A stretch of DNA of 64,000 bases from Serratia sarumanii (GCF_029962605.1 NZ_CP124750.1:1240001-1304000); one strand, 5' to 3'. Counted from the stretch's first letter, positions 20,764 through 30,068 are shown. Notes: generated by a model from the letters alone, not told the origin. Numbers and translations are program-made.

Positions 20764-21273
20764 ATGCAACTGAACAAAGTGCTGAAAGGGCTTCTGCTGG
20801 CACTGCCAGTTCTGGCTGTAGCAGCTTGTAGTTCTAACAAAAGCGCAAACAACGACCAATCTGGTATGGGCGCTGGCACTGGTATGGAAAACGGCAGCAG
20901 CAACCTGTCTTCCGAAGAACAAGCTCGTCTGCAGATGCAAGAACTGCAGAAGAACAACATCGTTTACTTCGGCCTGGACAAGTATGACGTAAGCTCCGAA
21001 TTCGCTCAGATGCTGGACGCGCACGCTGCATTCCTGCGTAACAACCCGTCTTACAAAGTGACCGTTGAAGGCCACGCTGACGAACGCGGCACGCCGGAAT
21101 ACAACATCGCTCTGGGTGAGCGCCGTGCTAACGCCGTTAAAATGTACCTGCAGGGTAAAGGCGTTTCCGCTGACCAGATCTCTATCGTTTCTTACGGTAA
21201 AGAAAAACCAGCAGTACTGGGCCACGACGAAGCGGCTTATGCTAAAAACCGTCGTGCCGTTCTGGTTTACTAA
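20764..21273 (+). CDS. pal: Peptidoglycan-associated lipoprotein
   Basis: A 169-residue outer-membrane lipoprotein. The start at ATG 20764 gives [20 protein letters not shown] followed by the lipidated Cys22; the +2 serine predicts outer-membrane sorting. The C-terminal OmpA-like domain contains the peptidoglycan-binding segment [16 protein letters not shown]. It completes the Tol-Pal machine. An in-frame extension to 20737 is discarded because it precedes the canonical N-terminus. Confidence 0.97.
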   Translation: MQLNKVLKGLLLALPVLAVAACSSNKSANNDQSGMGAGTGMENGSSNLSSEEQARLQMQELQKNNIVYFGLDKYDVSSEFAQMLDAHAAFLRNNPSYKVTVEGHADERGTPEYNIALGERRANAVKMYLQGKGVSADQISIVSYGKEKPAVLGHDEAAYAKNRRAVLVY

Positions 21274-21282
21274 GAGAATCGC

Positions 21283-22077
21283 ATGAACAGTAACTTCAGA
21301 CGTCACCTGTTGAGTCTGTCGTTACTGGTTGGCGTAGCGGCCCCCTGGGCCGCTACTGCCCAAGCGCCAATCAGTAATGTCGGCTCCGGCTCGGTCGAAG
21401 ACCGCGTCACCTCGCTTGAGCGCATCAGCAATGCTCAAGGCCAGCTTTTAAATCAACTCCAGCAACAACTCTCTGATAACCAACGCGACATTGATTCTCT
21501 CCGTGGGCAAATCCAGGAAAGCCAGTATCAGTTGAATCAGGTGGTTGAACGCCAGAAGCAAATCTATCAGCAGATGGATAGCCTCAGCCAGGGCGGCGCT
21601 CAGAGCGCCTCTGCGGCCGCGGGCGCTGCCGGCGGGGCAGCCGCAGGCGCATCTTCCGATGCGGGCGGCAGCGCTCCCGCAGCCGCCTCCGCCACGCCGA
21701 GCGGCGGTGATGAGAACAGCGACTACAACGCCGCTGTTTCTCTGGCACTGGAAAAAAAACAGTATGACCAGGCGATTTCCGCCTTTCAGTCCTTCGTAAA
21801 ACAGTACCCGAAGTCTACTTACCAGCCCAACGCCAACTATTGGCTGGGCCAGTTGTTCTACAACAAGGGTAAAAAAGACGACGCGGCCTACTATTTTGCG
21901 GTGGTGGTGAAGAATTACGCTAAATCACCGAAGGCGCCGGACGCCATGTACAAGGTGGGTATCATCATGCAGGAGAAAGGGCAGGCCGATAAAGCCAAAG
22001 CCGTGTTCCAGCAGGTGATTAAACAGTACCCAACCAGTGCGGCGGCCAAACAGGCGAAAAGTCGCGTAGGCGGTTAA
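21283..22077 (+). CDS. cpoB: Cell division coordinator CpoB (YbgF)
   Basis: A periplasmic protein of 264 residues with a signal peptide ending near ATAQA. A trimerising coiled coil (about 38-95) is followed by an Ala/Gly/Ser linker (about 105-140) and TPR-like repeats (about 145-262; YNAAVSLALEKKQYDQAISAFQ). In E. coli it coordinates PBP1B and Tol activities during constriction. It is nine bases after pal, at the end of the tol-pal operon. The linker is a visible low-complexity segment. Confidence 0.95.
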   Translation: MNSNFRRHLLSLSLLVGVAAPWAATAQAPISNVGSGSVEDRVTSLERISNAQGQLLNQLQQQLSDNQRDIDSLRGQIQESQYQLNQVVERQKQIYQQMDSLSQGGAQSASAAAGAAGGAAAGASSDAGGSAPAAASATPSGGDENSDYNAAVSLALEKKQYDQAISAFQSFVKQYPKSTYQPNANYWLGQLFYNKGKKDDAAYYFAVVVKNYAKSPKAPDAMYKVGIIMQEKGQADKAKAVFQQVIKQYPTSAAAKQAKSRVGG

Positions 22078-22088
22078 CAGTCAGAAAA

Positions 22089-22132
22089 ATGAGCCCAGAA
22101 GTTAGTCGATTTGACCGATTTCTGGGCTCATT
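22089..22132. terminator. Stem-loop after cpoB
   Basis: AATGAGCCCAGAA and TTCTGGGCTCATT form a 13-bp perfect inverted repeat around an 18-base loop. There is no T-run on the plus strand, so termination may be Rho-assisted or the structure may protect the 3' end. Confidence 0.5.
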
Positions 22133-22176
22133 CGCGTGAAGAACAAGCAGTTGAACGCATCGGTAAAAAATTTAGG

Positions 22177-22204
22177 TTGCGCTGCCAAGATAAATTAGTA
22201 ATAT
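22177..22204 (+). promoter_or_regulatory. Candidate promoter of the lys/val tRNA operon
   Basis: TTGCGC (22177-22182) and TAATAT (22199-22204) are separated by 16 bases and followed by a GC-rich discriminator (GCCGCCG), typical of stringently controlled stable-RNA promoters. The first tRNA begins about 50 bases downstream. Confidence 0.55.
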
Positions 22205-22255
22205 ATGCCGCCGTTGCCAAGACATCTTGCAAGATGTTAAAGCGGCAGGGAAATT

Positions 22256-22331
22256 GGGTCGTTAGCTCAGTTGGTAGAGCAGTTGACTTTTAATCAATTG
22301 GTCGCAGGTTCGAATCCTGCACGACCCACCA
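22256..22331 (+). tRNA. tRNA-Lys(UUU), copy 1
   Basis: A 76-base cloverleaf with seven-pair acceptor stem GGGTCGT/ACGACCC, TAGCTCAGTTGGTAGAGC D-arm, anticodon loop CTTTTAA, GGTTCGAATCC T-arm and an encoded CCA end. It opens a six-gene array that matches the lysT-valT-lysW... position in E. coli. Confidence 0.98.
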
Positions 22332-22360
22332 ATTTCTGAAGTAGCAGTAACCACAACAGT

Positions 22361-22436
22361 GGGTGATTAGCTCAGTTGGTAGAGCATCTCCTTTACACGG
22401 AGGGGGTCGGCGGTTCGAGCCCGTCATCACCCACCA
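22361..22436 (+). tRNA. tRNA-Val(UAC), copy 1
   Basis: A 76-base gene with acceptor stem GGGTGAT/ATCACCC, anticodon loop TTTACAC (anticodon UAC) and encoded CCA. It lies 29 bases after the first tRNA-Lys. Confidence 0.98.
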
Positions 22437-22443
22437 CTGTTAT

Positions 22444-22519
22444 GGGTCGTTAGCTCAGTTGGTAGAGCAGTTGACTTTTAATCAATTGGTCGCAGGTTCG
22501 AATCCTGCACGACCCACCA
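22444..22519 (+). tRNA. tRNA-Lys(UUU), copy 2
   Basis: Identical to copy 1, including CCA. It follows tRNA-Val after only seven bases. A 156-base spacer with no gene separates it from the second block of three tRNAs. Confidence 0.98.
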
Positions 22520-22675
22520 TTCTTTAAGAAAGAATGGCAGCTTCAGAATCGGTTTGATGTGGCAAAGTAAAGGTCCGAGTCGAGTACCCGTCGAGTTGTC
22601 CTGAACATCCCCATCCTTGTTTTCCGCGAGTTGGTTTCAGTAACCTATTCGCCATCAGCAGTAAACCACATCAGT

Positions 22676-22751
22676 GGGTCGTTAGCTCAGTTGGTAGAGC
22701 AGTTGACTTTTAATCAATTGGTCGCAGGTTCGAATCCTGCACGACCCACCA
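22676..22751 (+). tRNA. tRNA-Lys(UUU), copy 3
   Basis: Identical to copy 1. It is followed by the same AATTTCTGAAGTAGCAGTAA spacer, showing that the Lys-Val-Lys block was duplicated. Confidence 0.98.
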
Positions 22752-22780
22752 ATTTCTGAAGTAGCAGTAACCACAGCAGT

Positions 22781-22856
22781 GGGTGATTAGCTCAGTTGGT
22801 AGAGCATCTCCTTTACACGGAGGGGGTCGGCGGTTCGAGCCCGTCATCACCCACCA
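22781..22856 (+). tRNA. tRNA-Val(UAC), copy 2
   Basis: Identical in sequence to the tRNA-Val at 22361, with UAC anticodon and encoded CCA. Confidence 0.98.
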
Positions 22857-22862
22857 CACTGC

Positions 22863-22938
22863 GGGTCGTTAGCTCAGTTGGTAGAGCAGTTGACTTTTAA
22901 TCAATTGGTCGCAGGTTCGAATCCTGCACGACCCACCA
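22863..22938 (+). tRNA. tRNA-Lys(UUU), copy 4
   Basis: Identical to the other lysine copies. It is the last intact tRNA, followed by a strong terminator. Its 3' end plus terminator is repeated about 200 bases downstream. Confidence 0.98.
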
Positions 22939-22944
22939 ATTCAG

Positions 22945-22970
22945 AAAAAAGCGCCTTTTGGCGCTTTTTT
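22945..22970 (+). terminator. tRNA operon terminator, first copy
   Basis: A-tract, then GCGCC-TTTT-GGCGC stem-loop, then six T residues. Its symmetry allows action on both strands. Confidence 0.9.
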
Positions 22971-23047
22971 CGCATCTACGCCACCAGATTCTGCTTTATC
23001 CTCTTGCCAACAGAGTTCACCGAGTCGTGCGGGTGAGAGTCTGCGCT

Positions 23048-23137
23048 CAGGTTCGAGCATCGCGCAGCGATACGACAACGCGCAGCGTTGCCCGCAGGGT
23101 GAGGCCACAGGCCGAATTAATCCTGCACGACCCACCA
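23048..23137 (+). pseudogene. tRNA-Lys 3' remnant split in the T-arm by a 62-bp insert
   Basis: CAGGTTCGA (23048-23056) matches the 5' side of the tRNA-Lys T-arm, and AATCCTGCACGACCCACCA (23119-23137) continues it to CCA. In intact copies these two pieces are adjacent. The 62 bases between (23057-23118) are an insert made of four small hairpins. No acceptor, D or anticodon arm is recognisable upstream, so this is at most a 3' fragment. The left match is only nine bases and could be coincidental. Confidence 0.5.
23057..23118. repeat. Tandem tri-loop mini-hairpin element
   Basis: Four successive tiny stem-loops can be read: ATCGC-GCA-GCGAT (23059-23071), AACGC-GCA-GCGTT (23077-23089), CCC-GCA-GGG (23091-23099) and GGCC-ACA-GGCC (23103-23113). 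Three share a GCA loop and the fourth has ACA. The stems differ in sequence but not in design, which argues for selected or copied RNA or DNA structure rather than chance. No known family is assigned. Confidence 0.55.
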
Positions 23138-23143
23138 ATTCAG

Positions 23144-23169
23144 AAAAAAGCGCCTTTTGGCGCTTTTTT
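23144..23169 (+). terminator. tRNA operon terminator, second copy
   Basis: An exact copy of the 22945-22970 terminator, within the 58-bp repeat. Confidence 0.85.
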
Positions 23170-23460
23170 CGCATCTGCAGCACCGTAACCTACATACGTG
23201 CTTTCTCGTTTCAACACTGCACCGATCATCATCCCGCTGTTCTCTGAACGGGCTATACGGTCTCGTCAGGCCATTATCCGCTGTGAACTGCACGGCCAGC
23301 GTCCGTGTTTTTAATTCATTAAACAATGGATGCGCAAATATGAAAATATCAGCGGACTTTTCGCGCAAGTTTAGGTATTTTGTTTAGTATATAAAACGAA
23401 GGGCGTTGCGGCAGGCGATATTCACGCGGCAGGCGCCCAGCCTAGCATGAGATTGCAGCG

Positions 23461-24522
23461 ATGAGTGAAATGTTTGATGTCAATGCGGCGGTGTATCCCT
23501 TCCCGCCTAAACCGGTACCGCTGGACGTAGCCGAAAAAGCCTTTTATCGCGAGAAGATCAAAACCCTGCTCAAGCAGCGCAATGCGGTGATGGTCGCCCA
23601 CTATTATACCGATCCGGAAATCCAGGCGCTGGCGGAAGAAACCGGCGGCTGCGTGGCGGATTCGCTGGAAATGGCGCGCTTCGGTAGCACCCATCCGGCT
23701 TCCACGCTGCTGGTGGCCGGCGTGCGTTTCATGGGGGAAACCGCCAAGATCCTCAGCCCGGAAAAGCAGGTGCTGATGCCGACGCTGTTTGCCGAATGTT
23801 CGCTGGATCTGGGCTGCCCGGAAGAGGAGTTTCATGCGTTTTGCGACAGCCATCCCGATCGTACCGTGGTGGTCTATGCGAACACCTCGGCGGCGGTCAA
23901 AGCGCGCGCTGACTGGGTGGTCACTTCCAGCATCGCCGTCGAGCTGATCGAACACCTGGACAGCCTGGGCGAGAAGATCATCTGGGCGCCGGATCGCCAT
24001 CTCGGCAGCTACGTGCAGAAGCATACCGGCGCCGACGTGCTGTGTTGGCAAGGCGCCTGCATTGTCCATGACGAGTTCAAGACTCAGGCGCTGCGGCGCA
24101 TGAAGGCGCTCTATCCGCAGGCGGCCATTCTGGTGCATCCCGAATCGCCACAGGCGGTGGTTGAATTGGCGGATGCGGTGGGATCGACCAGCCAACTGAT
24201 TCAGGCGGCGAAAACATTGCCGCATCAACAGCTGATCGTCGCCACCGATCGCGGTATCTTTTACAAGATGCAGCAGGCCTGTCCGGACAAGGAGCTGTTC
24301 GAAGCGCCGACCGCCGGAGAAGGGGCGACCTGCCGCAGCTGCGCGCACTGCCCGTGGATGGCGATGAATGGCCTGAAGGCGATTGCCGAAGGGCTGGAGC
24401 AGGGGGGCGCGCAGCATGAGATCCATGTGGACGCCGCGCTGCGTGAAAAGGCGCTGGTGCCGCTGAACCGCATGCTGGATTTCGCCGCTCAGCTTAAAAT
24501 GCAGGTTAAAGGCAACGCTTAA
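23461..24522 (+). CDS. nadA: Quinolinate synthase
   Basis: NadA condenses iminoaspartate with dihydroxyacetone phosphate to quinolinate in NAD synthesis. The 353-residue protein has the three [4Fe-4S] ligands in E. coli register: Cys113 (AECSLDL), Cys200 (WQGACIVHD) and Cys297 in [13 protein letters not shown]. The first ATG at 23461 gives the expected N-terminus [18 protein letters not shown]. The ribosome binding site is weak. It forms a unit with pnuC 20 bases downstream. Confidence 0.97.
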   Translation: MSEMFDVNAAVYPFPPKPVPLDVAEKAFYREKIKTLLKQRNAVMVAHYYTDPEIQALAEETGGCVADSLEMARFGSTHPASTLLVAGVRFMGETAKILSPEKQVLMPTLFAECSLDLGCPEEEFHAFCDSHPDRTVVVYANTSAAVKARADWVVTSSIAVELIEHLDSLGEKIIWAPDRHLGSYVQKHTGADVLCWQGACIVHDEFKTQALRRMKALYPQAAILVHPESPQAVVELADAVGSTSQLIQAAKTLPHQQLIVATDRGIFYKMQQACPDKELFEAPTAGEGATCRSCAHCPWMAMNGLKAIAEGLEQGGAQHEIHVDAALREKALVPLNRMLDFAAQLKMQVKGNA

Positions 24523-24542
24523 CCGTTTAAAAGGATGACCTC

Positions 24543-25268
24543 ATGAGCTTCTTCAGTACCAGCAATATTCTGGTGCACATTCCGCTTGGCGCGGGCGGTT
24601 ACGATCTGTCGTGGATCGAAGCCATCGGCACGCTGTTCGGGTTGCTGTGCATCTGGTACGCCAGCAAGGAAAAAATCATCAACTACCTGTTCGGCCTGAT
24701 CAACGTCACGCTGTTCGCGGTGATTTTCTTCCAGATCCAGCTGTACGCCAGCCTGCTGCTGCAGCTGTTCTTTTTCGGCGCCAATATTTACGGTTGGTAT
24801 GCCTGGAGCCGCCAGACCCAGGATAATCAGGCTGAGCTGCAGATCCGCTGGCTGCCGCTGCCGAAAGCGTTGGCCTGGGCGGCGGTCTGCGTCATCGGCA
24901 TCGGCCTGATGACCTTCAATATCGACCGCGTGTTCGCCTGGCTGACGCAGATCGCGGTGGCAGTGATGCAAGGGCTGGGGCTGAACGTGCAGATGCCTGA
25001 GCTGCAGCCGGACGCGTTCCCGTTCTGGGATTCGGCGATGATGGTGCTCTCCATCGTGGCGATGATTCTGATGACGCGCAAGTACGTGGAAAACTGGCTG
25101 CTGTGGGTGGTTATCGATGTCATCAGCGTGGCGATCTTCGCCTACCAGGGGGTGTACGCGATGGCGCTGGAGTATGTCATTCTGACGCTGATTGCCCTGA
25201 ACGGCTCCTGGCTATGGATCAAGAGCGCCGGGCGCAATGGTTCCAACCCGCTCTCTTCCGCACCTTAA
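24543..25268 (+). CDS. pnuC: Nicotinamide riboside transporter PnuC
   Basis: A 241-residue inner-membrane protein with seven or eight hydrophobic helices. It includes the motif IEAIGTLFGLLCIWYASKEKI, and the tandem WxxxN segments NIYGWYAWSRQ and VENWLLWVVIDVISV typical of PnuC. It imports nicotinamide riboside, complementing de novo synthesis by the preceding nadA. AAAAGGATG precedes the ATG. It is convergent with zitB. Confidence 0.95.
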   Translation: MSFFSTSNILVHIPLGAGGYDLSWIEAIGTLFGLLCIWYASKEKIINYLFGLINVTLFAVIFFQIQLYASLLLQLFFFGANIYGWYAWSRQTQDNQAELQIRWLPLPKALAWAAVCVIGIGLMTFNIDRVFAWLTQIAVAVMQGLGLNVQMPELQPDAFPFWDSAMMVLSIVAMILMTRKYVENWLLWVVIDVISVAIFAYQGVYAMALEYVILTLIALNGSWLWIKSAGRNGSNPLSSAP

Positions 25269-25275
25269 CAACGCA

Positions 25276-25298
25276 GAGGGCGCCGTGATGGCGCCCTC
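25276..25298. terminator. Stem-loop between convergent pnuC and zitB
   Basis: GAGGGCGCC (25276-25284) pairs with GGCGCCCTC (25290-25298), loop of five bases. The T-run is poor (CTCTTGG), so efficiency is uncertain. Confidence 0.5.
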
Positions 25299-25303
25299 TT
25301 GGC

Positions 25304-26266
25304 TTAGTGACGATGTCCCAGATGGGAGTGGGCTTCGGCATGTGAGTGTTCACTCGGCTCCGGCGCCCGGTTGATACCGCAGTCCGGCGTCTCGCAGTGC
25401 CGGTACTCCATCTGAATGGTCACGTGGCCAATCTTGTAGTGTTCCAACAGATAAGCCTGAATGCGTTGCAACAGCCCATCGTGGTCATGCGGCGGGATCA
25501 CCTGCGCATGCAGCGTCATCAGCTTCTGTTCGCCGATCTGCCAGACGTGCACGTGATGGATGTTGCGCACTTCCGGGATATTCAGGCACAGGTCTTTTTG
25601 CAGCTTGGCGATATCGACCTCCTGCGGCGTGCCTTCCAACAGCTCGTGGAAACTCTCCTTCAGCAGCCGCCAGGCGCTGCGCAGCACCAGACAGGAGACG
25701 AGCACCGACAGGATCGGGTCAATCGGCGTCCAGCCGGTGGCAAGAATGACGATGGCGGCGACGATGGCGCCCACCGAGCCGAGTAGATCGCCCAGCACAT
25801 GCAGCGCGGCGGCGCGCACGTTGATATTTTTCTCTTCGCTGCCGCGATGCAGCAGCCAGAAGGCGAACAGGTTCGCCAGCAGCCCCGCTACGGCGATGAT
25901 CAGCATCGGGGTACCCATCACCGGCTGCGGCTCGAAGAAACGCCGTATCGCCTCCCACAGGATGAATACCACGATCACCAGCAGCGCCGCGGCGTTGAGG
26001 AAGGCCGCCAGGGTGGTCAGGCGCAGGTAGCCGAAGGTGTGGCGCGCGTTGGGCTTGCGCTGGGAGAAGTGCACCGCCATCAGCGCCACCAGCAGCGCGG
26101 CGGCATCGGTCAGCATGTGGCCGGCGTCGGCCAACAGCGCCAACGAGCCGGACAACAGGCCGCCGACCACCTCGGCCACCATAAAGACGGCGGTGACTAA
26201 AAAAGCGGTCAGTAGGCGTTTACTATTACTGTCTTTCGGCAGGTGTACGTGTGGAGTGTCCGACAT
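25304..26266 (-). CDS. zitB: Zinc efflux protein ZitB (CDF family)
   Basis: A 320-residue cation diffusion facilitator that exports Zn2+ in exchange for protons. Six helices are visible, and the metal-site motifs [11 protein letters not shown] (helix II) and HVLGDLLGS (helix V) supply the His/Asp ligands. The cytoplasmic C-terminal domain and a His-rich tail ([14 protein letters not shown]) are present. Its ATG overlaps the stop of the hybrid kinase by one base (TAATG), so it appears to be the third gene of a sensor operon. In E. coli zitB stands next to pnuC without a sensor. Confidence 0.95.
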   Translation of the reverse strand: MSDTPHVHLPKDSNSKRLLTAFLVTAVFMVAEVVGGLLSGSLALLADAGHMLTDAAALLVALMAVHFSQRKPNARHTFGYLRLTTLAAFLNAAALLVIVVFILWEAIRRFFEPQPVMGTPMLIIAVAGLLANLFAFWLLHRGSEEKNINVRAAALHVLGDLLGSVGAIVAAIVILATGWTPIDPILSVLVSCLVLRSAWRLLKESFHELLEGTPQEVDIAKLQKDLCLNIPEVRNIHHVHVWQIGEQKLMTLHAQVIPPHDHDGLLQRIQAYLLEHYKIGHVTIQMEYRHCETPDCGINRAPEPSEHSHAEAHSHLGHRH

Positions 26267-29200
26267 TATTCATCCTTATGCATAGCCAAAGTGGGGGCGG
26301 CGGCGAGCAGAGCGTCCAGCTCCGGCACTATCTGCGCCACTAACGCCTTTAATTTAGTATAAGCGGCGGCGGCAAGCGCGCCCCGACGTGCGGTTTCCAC
26401 CAGCTGCTGGCACAGCTGCGCGGCTTCCGGCAGTTGCAGCATCAGCAGGCTGCCCTTGATGCGGTGCGCCGCCTGCTCCAGGCGCGGCCAGTCGTTCGCG
26501 GCGACGGCGTCCGCGAGCCGCTGCCGGTCTTGCCGCAGCGTATCGCCGAGCGTCTGCGCCAGCCGCTGCAGCATGGCGCGATCGCCACCCGCCATTTCGG
26601 CCAGCGTTTGTCGCAGGTCAGTAAGGACTGACTTTGCTTCCTGCACCTGCGGTTGCTGAGCCAACACCTGGCCGATCGCCGCCAGTGAAATCGGTTTGGT
26701 CAGGAAGTGGTCGATCGCCACCAGCCCCGGAGGAATGCGGGTAAACTCCTGCACGTCTGCCGAGCAGAGCACGATGCGGCAAGGCGGGCGTTGCAGCCGC
26801 TGTTCGTCGCGGCGGATCAGCCTGGCCAGCGTCAGGCCGTCCGGGCGCGGCATGTTATAGTCGATAAACAGCAGATCGAACGGTTGCCGGCGTTGGGCCT
26901 TCAACAGCGCATAGCCTTGTTCGAAGCGGGCGGGTTGCAGCCCGAAGTGGCGCAGCTGGCGCTCCATCAGCAACAGATTGGTGGGGTGATCGTCGATCAG
27001 CGCGGTACGCAAGGCGGAAGACGGCAGAGCAAAGGGGCTTTCCTCCGGGGCGGCAACCGGCGCCGCGCCGCTCAGCTCGACCGGTATCGCGACCTCGACG
27101 CGGGTGCCTACGCCCGGCTGCGAGCGCAGCTCGATGCGGCCGCCCATCTGTTCGACGATCTCTTTGCAGATCGACAGCCCCAAACCGGTACCCTGCACCG
27201 AGATGCGTTGCGCGCCGCGCGCGCGGTAAAACGGTTGGAACAGTTTGTCTATTTCATCGGCGGCGATACCGCAGCCGCTGTCGTTCACCGTCAGATGCAA
27301 TTCCCCCTGCCGCTCATCCTGCGCGCGCCAGCCGATCTCGACCTGAATGGCGCCGCGCGGCGTAAATTTTATCGCGTTGTTTATCAGGTTGTTAGCCACC
27401 TGAAGTAAACGCTCACCATCAATCACTACCGCCTCCGGCAATGCCGGATCCGCCAGCACGCTCAGCGTCAACGGCCGCTCGCCGATCAGCGGCCGGTAGA
27501 GGGCGTCGATGCGTGCGACCCAGGGGCGCAGCACCACCGGTTTCGGCGCCAGCGTCAGCGAGCCGGTTTCCAGCCGCGCGTGATCCTGCAGGTCGTTGAG
27601 CAGGTTGAGCAGCGATGAGGCCGAGCTGTATATCACCGGCAGGCCTTCCGGCGCGGGTTGGCGTTTGAGCTCCAGTTCCAGCAGGCCAAGGATGGCGTGC
27701 ATCGGCGTGCGCAGCTCATGGCTGACGGTGGCGAGGAATTTGCTCTTCATGCGGTTTTCCGCCTCGGCGCGGCGGCGCGCGTGCTCGAGTTCTTTGCGTT
27801 CGCGTTTTTCACGGCGCTGCAGCATGAAACGGCGCAGCGTCAGCGCCAGCAGCAGCACGGTGGCGGCGGCCAGCAGCGCCAGCAGCCAGGTGGTCTGCGG
27901 CGGCATGCGGTTGTCATTCACCGCGTCGATCAGGTTGCTGCGGTCGACGATCCACTCGTCGCGCAGCGATTGCAGGGTGTCCGCCGGGATCTGCATCAGG
28001 TTCTTATCGAGGATCGCCAACAGAAGAGGTTGATCGCGGCGCACGCCGAAGGCCACCGGATAGGGGATGTTGTTGGCGGCGAAGGCCAGCTTGATGGCAC
28101 CGGAATAGCGTGACAGCGCCAAAAAGTTGGCGGAGATGACGTTATCCACCAGCGCATCCAGCTGGCCGTTGGCCAGCGCGTCATACATCGACTTACTGTC
28201 GGCGAAGCTGACAGTCTGCTCCTGTTCCGGCACCAGCCCCCGCGCCAAATCGCCCTGCAGCACGCCGATGCGCTTGCCGGCCAAATCGCTCCAGGTGGAA
28301 ATGCCGTTAGCGTGCTGGCCGACGTAAACCCCCCACAGCGAACGGTGGATCGGCATGCTGGCGCCGTAGCGCGCCTTGACGCCGCGCGCCAGCGGCAGGG
28401 CGGCGCGGAAGCTGGCCTGGCCGGACTGCACCAGCAGATCGGCCTGCTCGGCGTTGCGCGCCCACAGCGGCGCGAAACGCAGCCCGGTGTTTTGCGCGAT
28501 GATGTTGAGAATGTCGATGGCGTAGCCGCGCGGCTGGCCGTCGGAGCCGCGGTAGGCGAACGGGAAGTTGTTCTCGATGGCGGCGTAGTAAACCACGCGG
28601 TGGCTCGCCACCCAATTCTTCTCCATCGTCGTCAGATCGGCATTGCCGGTGTCGAGGTAGCTGGGGATCTTCTTGCTCCAGCGGCCCTGCAGGGCGTTCA
28701 TCAGCTCCATCGGCGCGTCGGCGATGGCGGTGTCCAGCGTGTCTATCAGCCGCGAGTCGTCGGCGGCGAACACGAAGGACAGGTTGCCCAGGTTCTCGTT
28801 GCTTTCAATCTGATAGAGCTGGCCGAGCTGCAGCTGATCGATGATAAAGCTGGCGCTGGCCTCGTCGGCGATAAAGTAGTCGCTGCTGCCGTTGAGCAGC
28901 GAGTAGACCGCCTGCAGATTGTTGTCGTAGCGCTGGATCTGCGACGCGACCGCCTGCAGAGCGCCGCCGGACTGCATGTCGGTCAGCGCGCCGATTGCGA
29001 CGCGGGCGTTGGCGGAGTTGAGCATCACCGGCCGATCGTTGCTGCGATCGCGCAATACGCGCAGGTTGCTGACGTAATAGGGCTGAGAGATCGCCAGGCC
29101 GTGCAGCGCCTCACTCTGCGGGATGCCGTACAGCAGATCGATCTTGCCGTCGTGCAGCGCCTGCTCCAGCTGCGTCAGATCGGCAAAGCCGTAAATGGCG

Positions 29201-29466
29201 AAGCGAATGCCGGTCACCTGCTGGATATAGCCGAGGTAGTCGGCATTCAGCCCATATAGATCGTCATCCACGATGATGTTGTACGGGCTGGTGTTCTCAC
29301 TGACGATGCCGACGCGCAGCGTACGGTCGCGCCAGGGGTTTTTCTCGCCGACGATCAGCATATTCTCGGGGGTATTCAGATTGCTGACCAGCTGATAGCG
29401 CACCGGCTCTGCCGCCTGCGCCAGACCGCACCACAGCAGCAGTAGCAGCAGGGCGCGGCGCATCAT
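26266..29466 (-). CDS. Hybrid sensor histidine kinase, BvgS/EvgS type
   Basis: A 1066-residue sensor. A signal peptide (1-19) is followed by two tandem periplasmic solute-binding (SBP_bac_3, Venus-flytrap) domains at about 45-265 and 290-510, and a transmembrane helix at about 526-546. HisKA follows with His583 (SHELRTP). The ATPase domain has N-box [10 protein letters not shown] (691-700), DSGCG (729-733) and GTGLGLS (759-765). The receiver domain has Asp869 as phosphoacceptor, with Asp825/826 and Lys924. The C-terminal HPt domain has His1001 (AHRIKGS). Unlike EvgS or BvgS, no PAS domain is evident between the helix and HisKA. The start overlaps the response regulator stop by four bases. The ligand is unknown. 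Confidence 0.92.
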   Translation of the reverse strand: MMRRALLLLLLWCGLAQAAEPVRYQLVSNLNTPENMLIVGEKNPWRDRTLRVGIVSENTSPYNIIVDDDLYGLNADYLGYIQQVTGIRFAIYGFADLTQLEQALHDGKIDLLYGIPQSEALHGLAISQPYYVSNLRVLRDRSNDRPVMLNSANARVAIGALTDMQSGGALQAVASQIQRYDNNLQAVYSLLNGSSDYFIADEASASFIIDQLQLGQLYQIESNENLGNLSFVFAADDSRLIDTLDTAIADAPMELMNALQGRWSKKIPSYLDTGNADLTTMEKNWVASHRVVYYAAIENNFPFAYRGSDGQPRGYAIDILNIIAQNTGLRFAPLWARNAEQADLLVQSGQASFRAALPLARGVKARYGASMPIHRSLWGVYVGQHANGISTWSDLAGKRIGVLQGDLARGLVPEQEQTVSFADSKSMYDALANGQLDALVDNVISANFLALSRYSGAIKLAFAANNIPYPVAFGVRRDQPLLLAILDKNLMQIPADTLQSLRDEWIVDRSNLIDAVNDNRMPPQTTWLLALLAAATVLLLALTLRRFMLQRREKRERKELEHARRRAEAENRMKSKFLATVSHELRTPMHAILGLLELELKRQPAPEGLPVIYSSASSLLNLLNDLQDHARLETGSLTLAPKPVVLRPWVARIDALYRPLIGERPLTLSVLADPALPEAVVIDGERLLQVANNLINNAIKFTPRGAIQVEIGWRAQDERQGELHLTVNDSGCGIAADEIDKLFQPFYRARGAQRISVQGTGLGLSICKEIVEQMGGRIELRSQPGVGTRVEVAIPVELSGAAPVAAPEESPFALPSSALRTALIDDHPTNLLLMERQLRHFGLQPARFEQGYALLKAQRRQPFDLLFIDYNMPRPDGLTLARLIRRDEQRLQRPPCRIVLCSADVQEFTRIPPGLVAIDHFLTKPISLAAIGQVLAQQPQVQEAKSVLTDLRQTLAEMAGGDRAMLQRLAQTLGDTLRQDRQRLADAVAANDWPRLEQAAHRIKGSLLMLQLPEAAQLCQQLVETARRGALAAAAYTKLKALVAQIVPELDALLAAAPTLAMHKDE

Positions 29467-30068
29467 GGCGCCAGCTCTTTAAACACCGCCACCAGCTCCA
29501 GCAGGTTGCCGGCGCCGGTTTTGCGCTGGATGTTCTTCTTGTGGGTGCTGACGGTCTTGTTGCTGATGTGCAGCCGATCGGCGATCTGCAGGTTGGACAG
29601 CCCCTGGCTCAACAAGCCCAGCACCTCGAGCTCTTTAGGAGTGAGCAGCCCGCCGTCTGCCGTCGGCGCTTCTTCGGCCAGCGCGGTGGCGGGGAAGCGG
29701 GTTTCACCGTCCAGCACCTGCTCGATCGCCTGCAACAACTCTGCCAACGAGCTGCCTTTGTTGACGAAACCGTTGGCGCCGGCGGCATGCGCCATGCGCG
29801 CATAGATCTCGGCCTCCTGCGCGGTATAGATCAGGATCGGCTGCTGCGGGTAGCGGCGGCGGATTTTTTTCAACAGCTGCAGCCCGTCGACCTGCGGCAG
29901 GCCGATATCCAGGATCACCAGGCCGAAAGCGGCCTCGGCCAGCAGGGCCAGCGCCTGGACGTCGTCCTGCGCCGCCTGCAGGCGGTAGGGGCGGGATGAT
30001 TTCATTAGCGCCGCTTCCAGTGCGACATGAACCACCGGGTGATCATCAACTAATAACAGAGAGGGCAT
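29463..30068 (-). CDS. LuxR/NarL-family response regulator
   Basis: A 201-residue regulator paired with the downstream kinase. The receiver domain (1-120) has Asp8/Asp9, phosphoacceptor Asp54 (VILDIGLP) and Lys104 (FVNKGSS). A LuxR-type helix-turn-helix (about 138-190) contains LTPKELEVLGLLSQGLSNLQ. The start is set at ATG 30068 because the receiver begins MPSLLLVDDHP; an in-frame extension to 30149 lacks similarity. It resembles EvgA/BvgA in layout. Its gene begins a three-gene operon (regulator, kinase, zitB), divergent from aroG. Confidence 0.92.
   Translation of the reverse strand: MPSLLLVDDHPVVHVALEAALMKSSRPYRLQAAQDDVQALALLAEAAFGLVILDIGLPQVDGLQLLKKIRRRYPQQPILIYTAQEAEIYARMAHAAGANGFVNKGSSLAELLQAIEQVLDGETRFPATALAEEAPTADGGLLTPKELEVLGLLSQGLSNLQIADRLHISNKTVSTHKKNIQRKTGAGNLLELVAVFKELAP

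Larger units (their letters stand above)
22920..23176. repeat. 58-bp direct repeat of tRNA-Lys 3' end plus terminator
   Basis: The 58 bases at 22920-22977, from AATCCTGCACGACCCACCA through the terminator to CGCATCT, recur exactly at 23119-23176, offset 199 bases. Exact duplication of a tRNA 3' end can be a scar of an integrated element (attL/attR-like) or of unequal recombination in the array. The 141 bases between carry no gene. Confidence 0.85.
22939..23460. other. Gap between tRNA array and nadA
   Basis: No protein gene is supported. The left half holds the terminator, tRNA remnant, hairpin insert and second terminator. The right half (23177-23460) should contain the nadA promoter. A weak NadR-like half-site pair, TGTTTA at 23381 with AAAACG after six bases, is noted against the consensus TGTTTA-N6-TAAACA, but it is not convincing. 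Confidence 0.5.

Noticed and set aside
22111..22293. 60-codon frame ending in the first tRNA-Lys
   Set aside because: It runs into a tRNA gene and overlaps the tRNA promoter.
23381..23398. NadR box upstream of nadA
   Set aside because: Only the left half TGTTTA is good; the right half matches poorly, so it is mentioned but not called.
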